64,000 nucleotides of DNA from Butyricimonas muris (GTDB lineage Bacteria > Bacteroidota > Bacteroidia > Bacteroidales > Marinifilaceae): contig NZ_JBKEIT010000010.1 of the NCBI RefSeq assembly GCF_046365375.1, positions 124,001 through 188,000 on the forward strand, written 5' to 3'. The translations under genes were made by a program, and so were the position numbers. The notes under the pieces are model-generated. The model saw nothing but the letters and a program-made list of their open reading frames with translations. It was not told where the DNA came from and searched no databases. Below are positions 7,360-14,921 of this stretch, one piece after another (the first letter of the stretch is position 1; each line of letters opens with the position of its first letter).

Positions 7360-9099
7360 ATGTTTGCACTTAAAAATGTACCGTTATATTTTATTTTGAT
7401 ACTTGCTCCCGTGCTACTCCACGTGGACCGTTCTTTACCGGGGATTACGGCAGGGGTCGCGGGCATGTTATTGTTGCTCGTCTGTTTGGTCGTGTTTCCC
7501 GGGAGCAGGAGGTGTCGTTTCAATTTGTTAGATTTGTTTTTCTTGTTGTTCGTGACGTGGTACACGGGGCGAACGGTTGGGATTGGCTCTTCTATATTTG
7601 CCTGGAAGTTGCTGTTAGGTGGTGCGGCGATCATGTTGTATGTTTATATCCGGAATACGGGAGTGAGGGTGTATTATTTTGACGTGTTGTTTATTGCCGG
7701 AATTTTTCAGGCGATGTGGTTTTTTGCTCAATCGCGAGGCTGGTTGCCGTCGTATCATTATTTGTATCCGGGAACGGGAGGGTTTATGAATCCCGCTATA
7801 TTGGCTGTTTTTCTTGCAATCGCTTGTTTAGCCGGTTTGGTCGGTTTTTATCGGAGGGAAAAGTTTTATTCGCGCTGTTCGAGGGGAATAGGGATTGTGT
7901 TACTATTGATTACCTTGGGATTCTTGGGTTCCCGTGCGGCGTGGGTAGGATTGGGTATTGGAATTTTATGGATCGTGTTGACGGGGAGAGAATGGGGTGT
8001 TGCTCGGTTCTTTGGAAATATCCGTGAAAAGTATCGTATCGGGAAATATATTTTCTTGCTGCTTGCGATTGTTGTTCCCGTGAGTATAATATATGTTCTT
8101 TATCTGGTGCATCCGGCGTCGGTGCAAGGGCGTTTCTTGATTTGGCGGGTTGCCGGTACGATGTTTCGTGATGCACCTTGGTTTGGTTGCGGTTCTTTTT
8201 CTGCCGCCTACATGCCCGCACAGGGAGCGTGGTTCGAGATGCATCCCGATTCCCCGTTCGTGTCGGTGGCGGGAAACAACGAGTACGCTTTTAATGAATT
8301 TTTGCGGGTGGCTTGTGAAACGGGCATCGTGGGTTTGTTGCTTTTCGTGGGGGTGGTCGTGATGGGGTTGTATTTCGCGGCGAAAGGGAATCGGGTTTCT
8401 CGTTTTGCCGGGGGTATTTTGGTCGTGATCTTGGGATTCGGGCTGTTCAGTTATCCTCTCTCTGTCGAGTTCGTGAGTGCTGTTGCCATTATTTCATTGG
8501 CAATTATCGTCCGTGATGCCCGTCACGCTAGGGAATGGATTGTTGACTTGGACACGAGTTTTGCTTTTATATTGAGAATAGCGGTTGTTTTATTCTTGTT
8601 TGTCTTGTCTATCGAGTATTATCACGAGAAGAAAGCGGATATCCTTTTGACAGAAGCCCGGGAGGTTTCTTCCCGGATGAAGACGAGTGAGCTGAAGGTG
8701 TGTTACGAGCGTTTGGGGGGTAATCCCGATTTTGTTTTACGTTACGGGAGGACTTTGTACACGAGAGGGGATTTGCTTAATGCGCAGCCCGTGCTTGAAA
8801 AGGGATTGAGCTTACGTCCCACGTCTGAATTGGCGAGTGATTTGGGGAAATGTTATTTCTATCAGGGGCGATGGAAAGATGCGGAGCAAAAATACCGCCT
8901 TGCGGCGAATATGATTCCTAATTATATAGTGCCTCATCATCTCTTGTTCAAGTTGTATCGATTGAAGGGGATGCCGGAGGAAGCAGGGCGGGAAGCGAGG
9001 CAGATGTTGACGATTCCCGTGAAAGTGGTGAATTCCTCCGTGATACGGGCACGAGGAGAAGCGAGAGCATTTTTGGAGGAAAATGGAGAGCAGTCATGA
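7360..9099 (+). CDS. O-antigen ligase-like (Wzy_C) membrane protein with C-terminal TPR repeats
   Basis: 579 residues: about 11-12 hydrophobic segments over residues 5-425, then a soluble tail with TPR repeats (about 440-560; PVLEKGLSLRPTSELASDLG, RWKDAEQKYRLAANMIPNY). The large loop region (about 260-320: RFLIWRVAGTMFRDAPWFGC) resembles the Wzy_C domain shared by O-antigen ligases, polymerases and PglL-type O-glycosyltransferases. No other surface-polysaccharide genes are nearby, so classical LPS ligation is not supported by context. Its position after the peptide and propeller genes suggests a dedicated role, possibly glycan transfer to one of those products. Confidence 0.82.
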   Translation: MFALKNVPLYFILILAPVLLHVDRSLPGITAGVAGMLLLLVCLVVFPGSRRCRFNLLDLFFLLFVTWYTGRTVGIGSSIFAWKLLLGGAAIMLYVYIRNTGVRVYYFDVLFIAGIFQAMWFFAQSRGWLPSYHYLYPGTGGFMNPAILAVFLAIACLAGLVGFYRREKFYSRCSRGIGIVLLLITLGFLGSRAAWVGLGIGILWIVLTGREWGVARFFGNIREKYRIGKYIFLLLAIVVPVSIIYVLYLVHPASVQGRFLIWRVAGTMFRDAPWFGCGSFSAAYMPAQGAWFEMHPDSPFVSVAGNNEYAFNEFLRVACETGIVGLLLFVGVVVMGLYFAAKGNRVSRFAGGILVVILGFGLFSYPLSVEFVSAVAIISLAIIVRDARHAREWIVDLDTSFAFILRIAVVLFLFVLSIEYYHEKKADILLTEAREVSSRMKTSELKVCYERLGGNPDFVLRYGRTLYTRGDLLNAQPVLEKGLSLRPTSELASDLGKCYFYQGRWKDAEQKYRLAANMIPNYIVPHHLLFKLYRLKGMPEEAGREARQMLTIPVKVVNSSVIRARGEARAFLEENGEQS

Positions 9100-9151
9100 C
9101 GCTAAATAAAAGAGAGTTTTAACCTGTTTAGAAACCATTAAAAAAATGATT

Positions 9152-10453
9152 ATGAGAAAAATGAAGTTTTGGCTTTTGGGAATAATCTTGGCTTTGATTT
9201 ATTCCTGTTCAGATGATTTCGAGGGACAGCGTTCCCAAGAGATTGACGTGTCAGAAGCACGAGCTTATTTCGAGAAGAACGCTACGGATTTGGCCCCGCT
9301 TACTTTCAAGAATCCTCTCTCGAGAGCTTCTAGTTTTGTTGTGCCGGAGTTGATTCCGGAGTGGGATGAGGCAATAGAGTCAGAGAACGAGGATTATTTT
9401 ATCACGGAAGTTCCTCTTCACTCGCAGTCCAATGCAATATGCGTGGAGCGTGTAATTAAAGACGCAGAATTCTTTTGTGAAAAAAAGATACTTTGTCAGC
9501 GTCGTTTAGTAATTGCTCGCCAAAAAGATTCGGAAGAAACCGATATGTTTGTTGCAACATTGGTTCCTGATGATGATTTTGTGGGTGGAGAGGGAACTCC
9601 TTTTACCGGGCGAGTGTTTTACTCGGAATTGAACGGGGATTTTAGGAAAGCTCGGAGGTATAAGGAGGGACAAATTGGAGGAAATGAACAAATTAAAAAA
9701 GCTGTTAGTTGTGCCGTTTGTACGCGAGAAGGTGCACCTTTAGATTATTCCACTTTAACCTTTCAAGAGGGACAAACTTCACGTTCTGCAACGTATTCGA
9801 ATAGTGAAAGTGGTGGAGGCGGATGGTATCCCGGTTGGGGTGGTGGCGGAACTGGTGGCGGTTCCATTGGTGGTGGTGGAACTGGTGGCGGTTCCATTGG
9901 TGGTGGTGGAACTGGTGGTGGTTCTACTAGTGGTAGTTCGGATTACCAAAGAGGAATAGAAGCGTTTGATACAATGACCGAGAATATGATTAATGGTAGG
10001 GTGCAAATGCCTTGTTTAAGATATAGAAATACGGGGTATGATGTTGTAAATGGCTTCAGTATAGGAGTTAATACTAATGGAATCATAGCCTCCTGTATAA
10101 GTTTTATGAATCAACAGAACTTAGGTCCCTATGCGGCGAGTTTTGGTGTGTGGGTAGGAGGAATTGGTGCAATTATGGGGGTAACACAAACAATTATTGC
10201 ATTTAGTGATTCAAATATACCCAATCCGGGTTTTTGGGAGATTGCATCTAATGTGTTAGGAACATTAGGTTTTGTGTGCAATTTTATTCCTTGTTTGGTG
10301 CCATTAGGAGCAGTATTGGGGATTGCTAGTTGTGTTATAGGATTAGTTACAACAGTAGGTGTTTACGCAGAAGATATGTTGCTAAAAATACCTTTAGAAG
10401 ATGGAAGTAATATGTATATTTTTATTCCAGCGACAGTGAGTTCTATAGCATAA
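9152..10453 (+). CDS. Predicted surface lipoprotein with Gly-rich repeat linker and hydrophobic C-terminal domain
   Basis: 433 residues from ATG 9152 (an in-frame ATG at 9146 adds two residues). The signal ends LALIYSC with Cys19; the residues after it, SDDFEG, resemble the Bacteroidetes lipoprotein export signal, so surface display is likely. Residues about 20-215 form an unassigned soluble domain, and about 217-262 a Gly/Ser/Thr linker with three 10-residue repeats (GGGTGGGSIG). The C-terminal ~170 residues contain small-residue-rich hydrophobic stretches (VWVGGIGAIMGVTQ near 330; LGTLGFVCNFIPCLVPLGAV and IASCVIGLVTTVG at about 370-405). This layout would suit a membrane-inserting effector. 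Not recognised as a known family. It lies upstream of the PH-domain array, separated by a terminator-like hairpin. Confidence 0.7.
   Translation: MRKMKFWLLGIILALIYSCSDDFEGQRSQEIDVSEARAYFEKNATDLAPLTFKNPLSRASSFVVPELIPEWDEAIESENEDYFITEVPLHSQSNAICVERVIKDAEFFCEKKILCQRRLVIARQKDSEETDMFVATLVPDDDFVGGEGTPFTGRVFYSELNGDFRKARRYKEGQIGGNEQIKKAVSCAVCTREGAPLDYSTLTFQEGQTSRSATYSNSESGGGGWYPGWGGGGTGGGSIGGGGTGGGSIGGGGTGGGSTSGSSDYQRGIEAFDTMTENMINGRVQMPCLRYRNTGYDVVNGFSIGVNTNGIIASCISFMNQQNLGPYAASFGVWVGGIGAIMGVTQTIIAFSDSNIPNPGFWEIASNVLGTLGFVCNFIPCLVPLGAVLGIASCVIGLVTTVGVYAEDMLLKIPLEDGSNMYIFIPATVSSIA
9841..9930 (+). repeat. 30-bp in-frame tandem repeat, 3 units
   Basis: Three consecutive 30-bp units (9841, 9871, 9901), the first two differing at one base, encode ten residues each of GGG-T-GGGSIG type. 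Because the unit is a multiple of three, slippage would change linker length without breaking the frame. Confidence 0.9.
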
Positions 10454-10467
10454 TTTGTACTTTCTTG

Positions 10468-10523
10468 CATCCCAAATGATATATTATTGGGTAAATATTT
10501 GTATTATTTGGGATGTTTTTTTT
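10468..10523 (+). terminator. Intrinsic terminator after the Gly-rich lipoprotein gene
   Basis: A perfect 10-bp stem, CATCCCAAAT (10468-10477) with ATTTGGGATG (10506-10515), is followed by eight T. It lies 14 bp after the stop of the Gly-rich lipoprotein and before the PH array. It would end or attenuate transcription, implying separate control of the array. The loop is 28 nt, longer than usual. Confidence 0.65.
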
Positions 10524-10535
10524 ACATTTATTATT

Positions 10536-10565
10536 TTTGAAGTTAGTTATATTCTAATATTTTTG
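10536..10565 (+). promoter_or_regulatory. Candidate promoter of the PH-domain array
   Basis: TTTG (10536-10539) and TATTTTTG (10558-10565) match the Bacteroidetes -33 and -7 elements with an 18-bp spacer. The -7 box ends 3 bp before the first array ATG (10569), so the transcript would be leaderless, which weakens the call. The AT-rich context also raises the chance of a random match. Confidence 0.35.
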
Positions 10566-10568
10566 ATT

Positions 10569-11522
10569 ATGAAAATATTTCGTCGTCCTTTTGGGAAAGC
10601 ATCAACGTCAAGGTTAGATATACCTATGATGATAATCGTAAATATTTTTGCGATTTCTTTAATTTATGGAACAACTCGTTCCATATGGGGGAGTGTAACG
10701 TTTTTTACAATTTGGAGTTTAATATGTTTGCCTATATTTTTTACTCAATATTTTTACGTGATATTGACAGAGCAACAGTTGATAATAAAAAATAGTATTT
10801 ATACTTTTTGGCATAAGGAATATTTTTATAAAGATATCGTGAAAGTTGAGATTATGCCGAGTAAAAAGGTTTATATGAAAGTTTACACGCAAGAACAAAA
10901 GAAATTTAGGTGGTCTTATATTATTGATTTAGTGGCTCCTTGTGATTATGATGAACTTATTGATATGCTTAGGGCAAAGGGTATTGTGGTGGAGGCAAAT
11001 CTTGATATTCGCTATCCTCATAGGAATTGGCGTAAGGCTGAGGTAATTTGTCGTTATTCTGACACAGATGTACAAATATTTCGTCAATCTTTGTGGAACA
11101 CGAGTTTAATCAGAAAGAATCTTACATGTACAGTTATAATAACGATATTACTCGCTCCATTTGTTCTTGTTATCACGCAATCGGTTTGGGCGTGTTTGGG
11201 AAGTATTTGGGTGTTTTACTTGTTATTCCCGATTTATTTTACCCGACATTTTTACGTGATATTATCAGCGGACAAATTGATTATCAAGAACGGTGTATAC
11301 TCTTCTATGCAAAAGGAATACTTGTATGGAGATATTGCACGGGTTAAAATAAAACAGACTAATAATATATACATGCAAGTTTTCACTAAGAAGGACGAGG
11401 TAGAAGTGAAACGATATTGTATAGATGTTGTTGCCCCTAAAGATTACAAGGAACTTGTGGAGATGATTAAAGCTAAAGGGCTTGCCGTAGAAACGGAAGG
11501 GCTTGAAGCGTATTTATCTTGA
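10569..11522 (+). CDS. PH-domain membrane protein, double-unit fusion (array member 1)
   Basis: 317 residues from ATG 10569 (MKIFRRPFGKAS), the start shared by the array. It contains two complete units in one frame: unit 1 to about residue 157 and unit 2 from about 167 (IFRQSLWNTS). Each unit has two TM segments and a PH-like core (YVILTEQQLIIKNSIYTFW; YVILSADKLIIKNGVYSS). Unit 2 is nearly identical over its 3' two thirds to the free-standing gene at 13989, but the ATG GAAACA start there is replaced by GATGTACAA, so two genes were joined by recombination. The longer frame from 10455 is rejected because it crosses the terminator T-run. Function unknown; see the immunity hypothesis. Confidence 0.85.
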   Translation: MKIFRRPFGKASTSRLDIPMMIIVNIFAISLIYGTTRSIWGSVTFFTIWSLICLPIFFTQYFYVILTEQQLIIKNSIYTFWHKEYFYKDIVKVEIMPSKKVYMKVYTQEQKKFRWSYIIDLVAPCDYDELIDMLRAKGIVVEANLDIRYPHRNWRKAEVICRYSDTDVQIFRQSLWNTSLIRKNLTCTVIITILLAPFVLVITQSVWACLGSIWVFYLLFPIYFTRHFYVILSADKLIIKNGVYSSMQKEYLYGDIARVKIKQTNNIYMQVFTKKDEVEVKRYCIDVVAPKDYKELVEMIKAKGLAVETEGLEAYLS

Positions 11523-11536
11523 AAAGAATTTGTCGT

Positions 11537-12028
11537 ATGAAAATATTTCGAAGTCCATTTAGAAAAACTCTTACGGCAAGTGAGTTTAGGTATTTCATAA
11601 TATTCTTTATAATATTCATGGTTCCAGCTCTTCTTGGAGGTGAATTTAACTCTCCTGCTTTTTGGTTTTTGCTCGTATTTATAATAGTTTGTTTGCATTT
11701 ATTGATAGTACAATGTTTTTATGTTGTTTTGACACCTGAGAAATTAATTATAAAAAATGGTGTTTATACATTTTGGAAAAAAGAAGTTTTTTTTGATGAT
11801 ATAAAAAAAGTTAAGATTGTTTATGCAGGGAAACTATCATATCCTTATATGCAGATTGTAACCAAGAAGAATAAAACGGGTTCATGGCGTTATGTGATTA
11901 ATTTAATCAATTTTCAAAGTTATTCTGCTTTAATCGAGGCGATTAAAGCGGAAGGTGTAGCTGTTGAAACCAAAGGACTTACAGATTACATCAATTTGTT
12001 CAAAAATGTAAATAAAAAAGTAAACTAA
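11537..12028 (+). CDS. PH-domain membrane protein (array member 2)
   Basis: 163 residues from ATG 11537 (MKIFRSPFRKTLTASE); the frame extends to a TTG at 11519, but the ATG matches every paralog. Two hydrophobic segments (about 18-35 and 45-65) precede the PH-like core YVVLTPEKLIIKNGVYTFWK and the tail IKAEGVAVETKGLTDY. The 18 bp before its ATG are identical to those before member 8 (14456), showing that the junction was duplicated with the upstream gene. The C-terminal extension is lysine- and asparagine-rich. Predicted inner-membrane protein with a cytoplasmic PH domain. Confidence 0.82.
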   Translation: MKIFRSPFRKTLTASEFRYFIIFFIIFMVPALLGGEFNSPAFWFLLVFIIVCLHLLIVQCFYVVLTPEKLIIKNGVYTFWKKEVFFDDIKKVKIVYAGKLSYPYMQIVTKKNKTGSWRYVINLINFQSYSALIEAIKAEGVAVETKGLTDYINLFKNVNKKVN

Positions 12029-12068
12029 AAACCTGTGAAATATGAGGTTATTTTAATATTGCGGAACC

Positions 12069-12530
12069 ATGAAAACATTTCGTCGTCCTTTTTGGAAAAC
12101 TTGTACATTTAAATTTGGTCTTTTGCCAGGATATGTATTTCTTTTGTTATTAGGCGGATATCTGCTTTATGATGTAGAAATGTCTTTGGTGGAATGTATA
12201 TATATAATTGTTATTTGTATTGTTGGATTTGTTGGAATTATTATGCGGTGTTTTTATCTCATACTAACAGATGATAAGTTGCTTATAAAAAATGTATTCT
12301 TTCCTTTTTGGTATAAAGAATTCTATTATTGTGATATAAAAAAAGTGCATATAGAGCAGCCTGGTGTTATAGGTTTCTGTTATATTCAAGTAATTGTTCA
12401 AGATAAAATAAGGCATAATCGGAAATATGTTCTAGATTTTGTCGATACAAAGGATTATCGTCAATTAATACCGATGCTTGAAGAAAAAGGGGTAGATGTT
12501 GAAACAAAAAATCTAATTCATTTGTTATGA
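12069..12530 (+). CDS. PH-domain membrane protein (array member 3)
   Basis: 153 residues: MKTFRRPFWKTCTFK, two TM segments (about 17-34 and 40-60), then LILTDDKLLIKNVFFPFWYK and the C-terminal LEEKGVDVETKNL. It is among the more diverged units. Its stop overlaps the start of member 4 by 4 bp (ATGA), indicating translational coupling, and it follows member 2 after 40 bp, so the array is read as an operon. Confidence 0.82.
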   Translation: MKTFRRPFWKTCTFKFGLLPGYVFLLLLGGYLLYDVEMSLVECIYIIVICIVGFVGIIMRCFYLILTDDKLLIKNVFFPFWYKEFYYCDIKKVHIEQPGVIGFCYIQVIVQDKIRHNRKYVLDFVDTKDYRQLIPMLEEKGVDVETKNLIHLL

Positions 12531-13015
12531 AAATATTTCGTCGTCCATTTAGCAAATCTAATACCGTTTTTGAAGTTAAATTTTTTACTGTAATTTTTGT
12601 TTTATTGGGACTAGTTGTTCTGCCTAATACTGAATTTACAATACTAGGCTTTCTGTTTTTAGTTGTAGTTTGCTTTTGCGTGATGCATATTTTTATATCA
12701 CAATTATACTATATTATTTTAACCGATACGACATTAATTATTCAAAATAGAGTTTATTTATTCTGGAGGAAAGAAGTACGATATATAGATATTGCAAAAG
12801 TAAGAATAAAGTGGCACGGGGATAAATCGTATCCATACATGAAAATAATCACAAGAAAGCCTTCTGGGATATCATGGCGCTACACGATAGACCTCGTTGA
12901 TCCTCAAGATTACGAGGCTATAGTAAAGGATGTCGAGGCAAAAGGTATTACGGTGGAAACCCAAGGGATAGATGTCTATGCCCGTATTTTTAAAGATGAA
13001 GATAAATCTAAATGA
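12527..13015 (+). CDS. PH-domain membrane protein (array member 4)
   Basis: 162 residues beginning MKIFRRPFSKSNTVFEVKF. Two TM segments (about 20-36 and 42-64) precede YIILTDTTLIIQNRVYLFWR and a C-terminal half ending GIDVYARIFKDEDKSK. The last ~270 bp are almost identical to member 6 (13487), with many shared silent sites, while the TM-coding part differs substantially. That pattern points to gene conversion or recent duplication with selection acting on the membrane part. Confidence 0.82.
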   Translation: MKIFRRPFSKSNTVFEVKFFTVIFVLLGLVVLPNTEFTILGFLFLVVVCFCVMHIFISQLYYIILTDTTLIIQNRVYLFWRKEVRYIDIAKVRIKWHGDKSYPYMKIITRKPSGISWRYTIDLVDPQDYEAIVKDVEAKGITVETQGIDVYARIFKDEDKSK

Positions 13016-13028
13016 GGAATGAATTGTT

Positions 13029-13484
13029 ATGAAAATATTTCGTTGTTCTTTTTGGAAAACTGCTTTTGGGCTTCCTGTTGTTATAGGATTGTTTTTTTTA
13101 ATATTATTAGTTGTTTCGTCAGGTATTGTAGAAGGTCTTTCGTATTTGGAAATGGTGAAAATATTATTTATAGTCTATTTATTTCCTTTTTGCATGGTTT
13201 TGTTTTTAGAATTCTATGTTATTTTACTTGATGATGTTTTGTTTGTGAAAAATACTATTTTCCCATTTTGGAAGAAGAAAGTGTATTTCAAGGATATAAC
13301 GAGAGTAAATATTGTTGATCATGGAGGAAATTCAATACCTTATATACAAATCATAACCAGTAAAGCCAAACTGGCTTGGCGTTATTATTTGGATCGTGTA
13401 AGTCGTAAAGATTTACCAGAGTTAGTTGCTTTTTTGAGAGAAAAAGATATAGATGTTAGGACAAAAGGTATAGATGCATTTTAA
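13029..13484 (+). CDS. PH-domain membrane protein (array member 5)
   Basis: 151 residues: MKIFRCSFWKTAFG, then two hydrophobic segments (about 14-32 and 39-62), YVILLDDVLFVKNTIFPFWK and LREKDIDVRTKGIDAF. The central PH strands are diverged from the other units (VNIVDHGGNSIPYIQIITSK). It is followed 2 bp later by member 6. Same predicted topology as its neighbours; no catalytic motif visible. Confidence 0.82.
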   Translation: MKIFRCSFWKTAFGLPVVIGLFFLILLVVSSGIVEGLSYLEMVKILFIVYLFPFCMVLFLEFYVILLDDVLFVKNTIFPFWKKKVYFKDITRVNIVDHGGNSIPYIQIITSKAKLAWRYYLDRVSRKDLPELVAFLREKDIDVRTKGIDAF

Positions 13485-13486
13485 GT

Positions 13487-13975
13487 ATGAAGATATTTCG
13501 TCGTCCCTTCAAGAAATCGGGTACAGCATTTGATGTTAAATTTGCCTTGATAACATTTGTTTTGTTGTGGGGATTTGCAGCCTGTACTGTTGGATTTACT
13601 ATTCGAGGCATATTAGCCTCGATTGTATTTGTGTTTATATTAGTACAACTTTATATCTCAAGGCTTTACTATGTTGTCTTGCGGGATGATAAGTTGATAG
13701 TGCAAAATGGAGTTTATTCATTCTGGAGGAAAGAGGTACGATATGTCGATATTGTAAAAGTGAAAATAAAGTGGTGGCAAGATCGAACGTATCCATACAT
13801 GAAAATAATCACGAGAAAGTCTTCCGGGATATCATGGCGTTACACGATAGATCTCGTTGATCCTCAAGATTACGAGGCTATAGTAAAGGATATCGAGGCT
13901 AAAGGTGTCACGGTGGAAACCGAAGGAATAGATGTCTATGCCAGTATTTTTAATGATGAAGATAAATCTAAATGA
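13487..13975 (+). CDS. PH-domain membrane protein (array member 6)
   Basis: 162 residues: MKIFRRPFKKSGTAFDVKF, two TM segments (about 20-37 and 42-62), YVVLRDDKLIVQNGVYSFWR and a C-terminal half nearly identical to member 4. Its 5' end also closely matches the truncated unit at 14922 (RRPFKKSGT), so it shares different partners over different segments, a mosaic sign. Predicted inner-membrane protein. Confidence 0.82.
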   Translation: MKIFRRPFKKSGTAFDVKFALITFVLLWGFAACTVGFTIRGILASIVFVFILVQLYISRLYYVVLRDDKLIVQNGVYSFWRKEVRYVDIVKVKIKWWQDRTYPYMKIITRKSSGISWRYTIDLVDPQDYEAIVKDIEAKGVTVETEGIDVYASIFNDEDKSK

Positions 13976-13988
13976 TAAAAATTGAATT

Positions 13989-14441
13989 ATGAAAACATTT
14001 CGTCAATCTTTGTGGAACACGAGTTTATTTAAAGTAAATTTTATGCTCACTTTTATAGTGACAATGATCCTTGCTCCATTTGTTTTTATTACCACGCAAT
14101 CGGTTTGGGCGTGTTTGGGAAGTATTTGTTTTTTTTACTTGTTATTCCCGATTTATTTTACCCGACATTTTTACGTGATATTATCAGCGGATAAATTGAT
14201 TATCAAGAACGGGGTGTACTCTTTCATGCAAAAGGGATACTTGTACGGGGATATTGCACGGGTCAAAATAAAACGGGGTAATAATATATACATGCAAGTT
14301 TTCACTAAGAAGGACGAGGTAAAAGTGAAACGATATTGTATAGATGTTGTTGCACCTAAAGATTACAGAGAACTTGTGGAGATGATTAAAGCTAAAGGGA
14401 TTGCCGTAGAAACGGAAGGGCTTGAAGCGTATTTATCTTGA
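13989..14441 (+). CDS. PH-domain membrane protein (array member 7)
   Basis: 150 residues: MKTFRQSLWNTSLFKVNF, TM segments about 18-37 and 44-62 (QSVWACLGSICFFYLLFPIY), the PH-like core YVILSADKLIIKNGVYSFMQ and the tail IKAKGIAVETEGLEAYLS. It is the free-standing counterpart of unit 2 in the fused gene at 10569, including the sequence after the stop, so a block of about 480 bp was duplicated. It lies 13 bp after member 6. Confidence 0.83.
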   Translation: MKTFRQSLWNTSLFKVNFMLTFIVTMILAPFVFITTQSVWACLGSICFFYLLFPIYFTRHFYVILSADKLIIKNGVYSFMQKGYLYGDIARVKIKRGNNIYMQVFTKKDEVKVKRYCIDVVAPKDYRELVEMIKAKGIAVETEGLEAYLS

Positions 14442-14455
14442 AAAGAATTTGTCGT

Positions 14456-14911
14456 ATGAAAATATTTCGTCGTTCTTTTTGGAAATCGGAAGAAATTCGA
14501 GCATCGAAATGGGGTTTTGTTTTTGTTTTGTTATTAGGTTTTCCTATTTTTTGTTCAATGGGTTATCCATGGGAAATGTACATGGGTGTTATTTTCGTGT
14601 TGATATTTTTATTGTGCTTTCATCCATACTCTTTTTTTTACGTGATATTATATGATGATAGGCTAGTTGTTCAAAATGGAGTCTTCTTTTTTTGGAAAGG
14701 CGAGTATTTTTATGAAGATATTGTGAAAGTAACGCTCGTGTGGTTGGGTGGGATGTCAAATCATTACATTCAGGTTTTCACGGAAAAAGGGAAATCTAGG
14801 CGTTATTTTATCGATTTAGTAGCCCCGAGTGATTATCAAGAGATTGTAAATATAGTTCGGGGTAAGGGAATTTTGGTTGAAACAGTCCATCTTGATGAGT
14901 GGGTAAAATAG
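14456..14911 (+). CDS. PH-domain membrane protein (array member 8)
   Basis: 151 residues from ATG 14456 (MKIFRRSFWKSEEIRASK); a TTG-initiated extension from 14438 is less likely. Two TM segments (about 18-34 and 40-60) precede YVILYDDRLVVQNGVFFFWK and the C-terminal VRGKGILVETVHLDEWVK. It is the last complete member and is followed 10 bp later by the truncated unit. Confidence 0.82.
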   Translation: MKIFRRSFWKSEEIRASKWGFVFVLLLGFPIFCSMGYPWEMYMGVIFVLIFLLCFHPYSFFYVILYDDRLVVQNGVFFFWKGEYFYEDIVKVTLVWLGGMSNHYIQVFTEKGKSRRYFIDLVAPSDYQEIVNIVRGKGILVETVHLDEWVK

Positions 14912-14921
14912 AAGTTGGGTT

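Noticed and set aside
7360..9099. Wzy_C protein as the LPS O-antigen ligase WaaL
   Set aside because: No polysaccharide genes are nearby, it carries a TPR tail, and its operon encodes a peptide and a propeller lipoprotein.
10455..10568. Upstream extension of the first array gene (start at 10455)
   Set aside because: The extra 38 codons run through a terminator stem and T-run, and all paralogs start at MK(I/T)FR.
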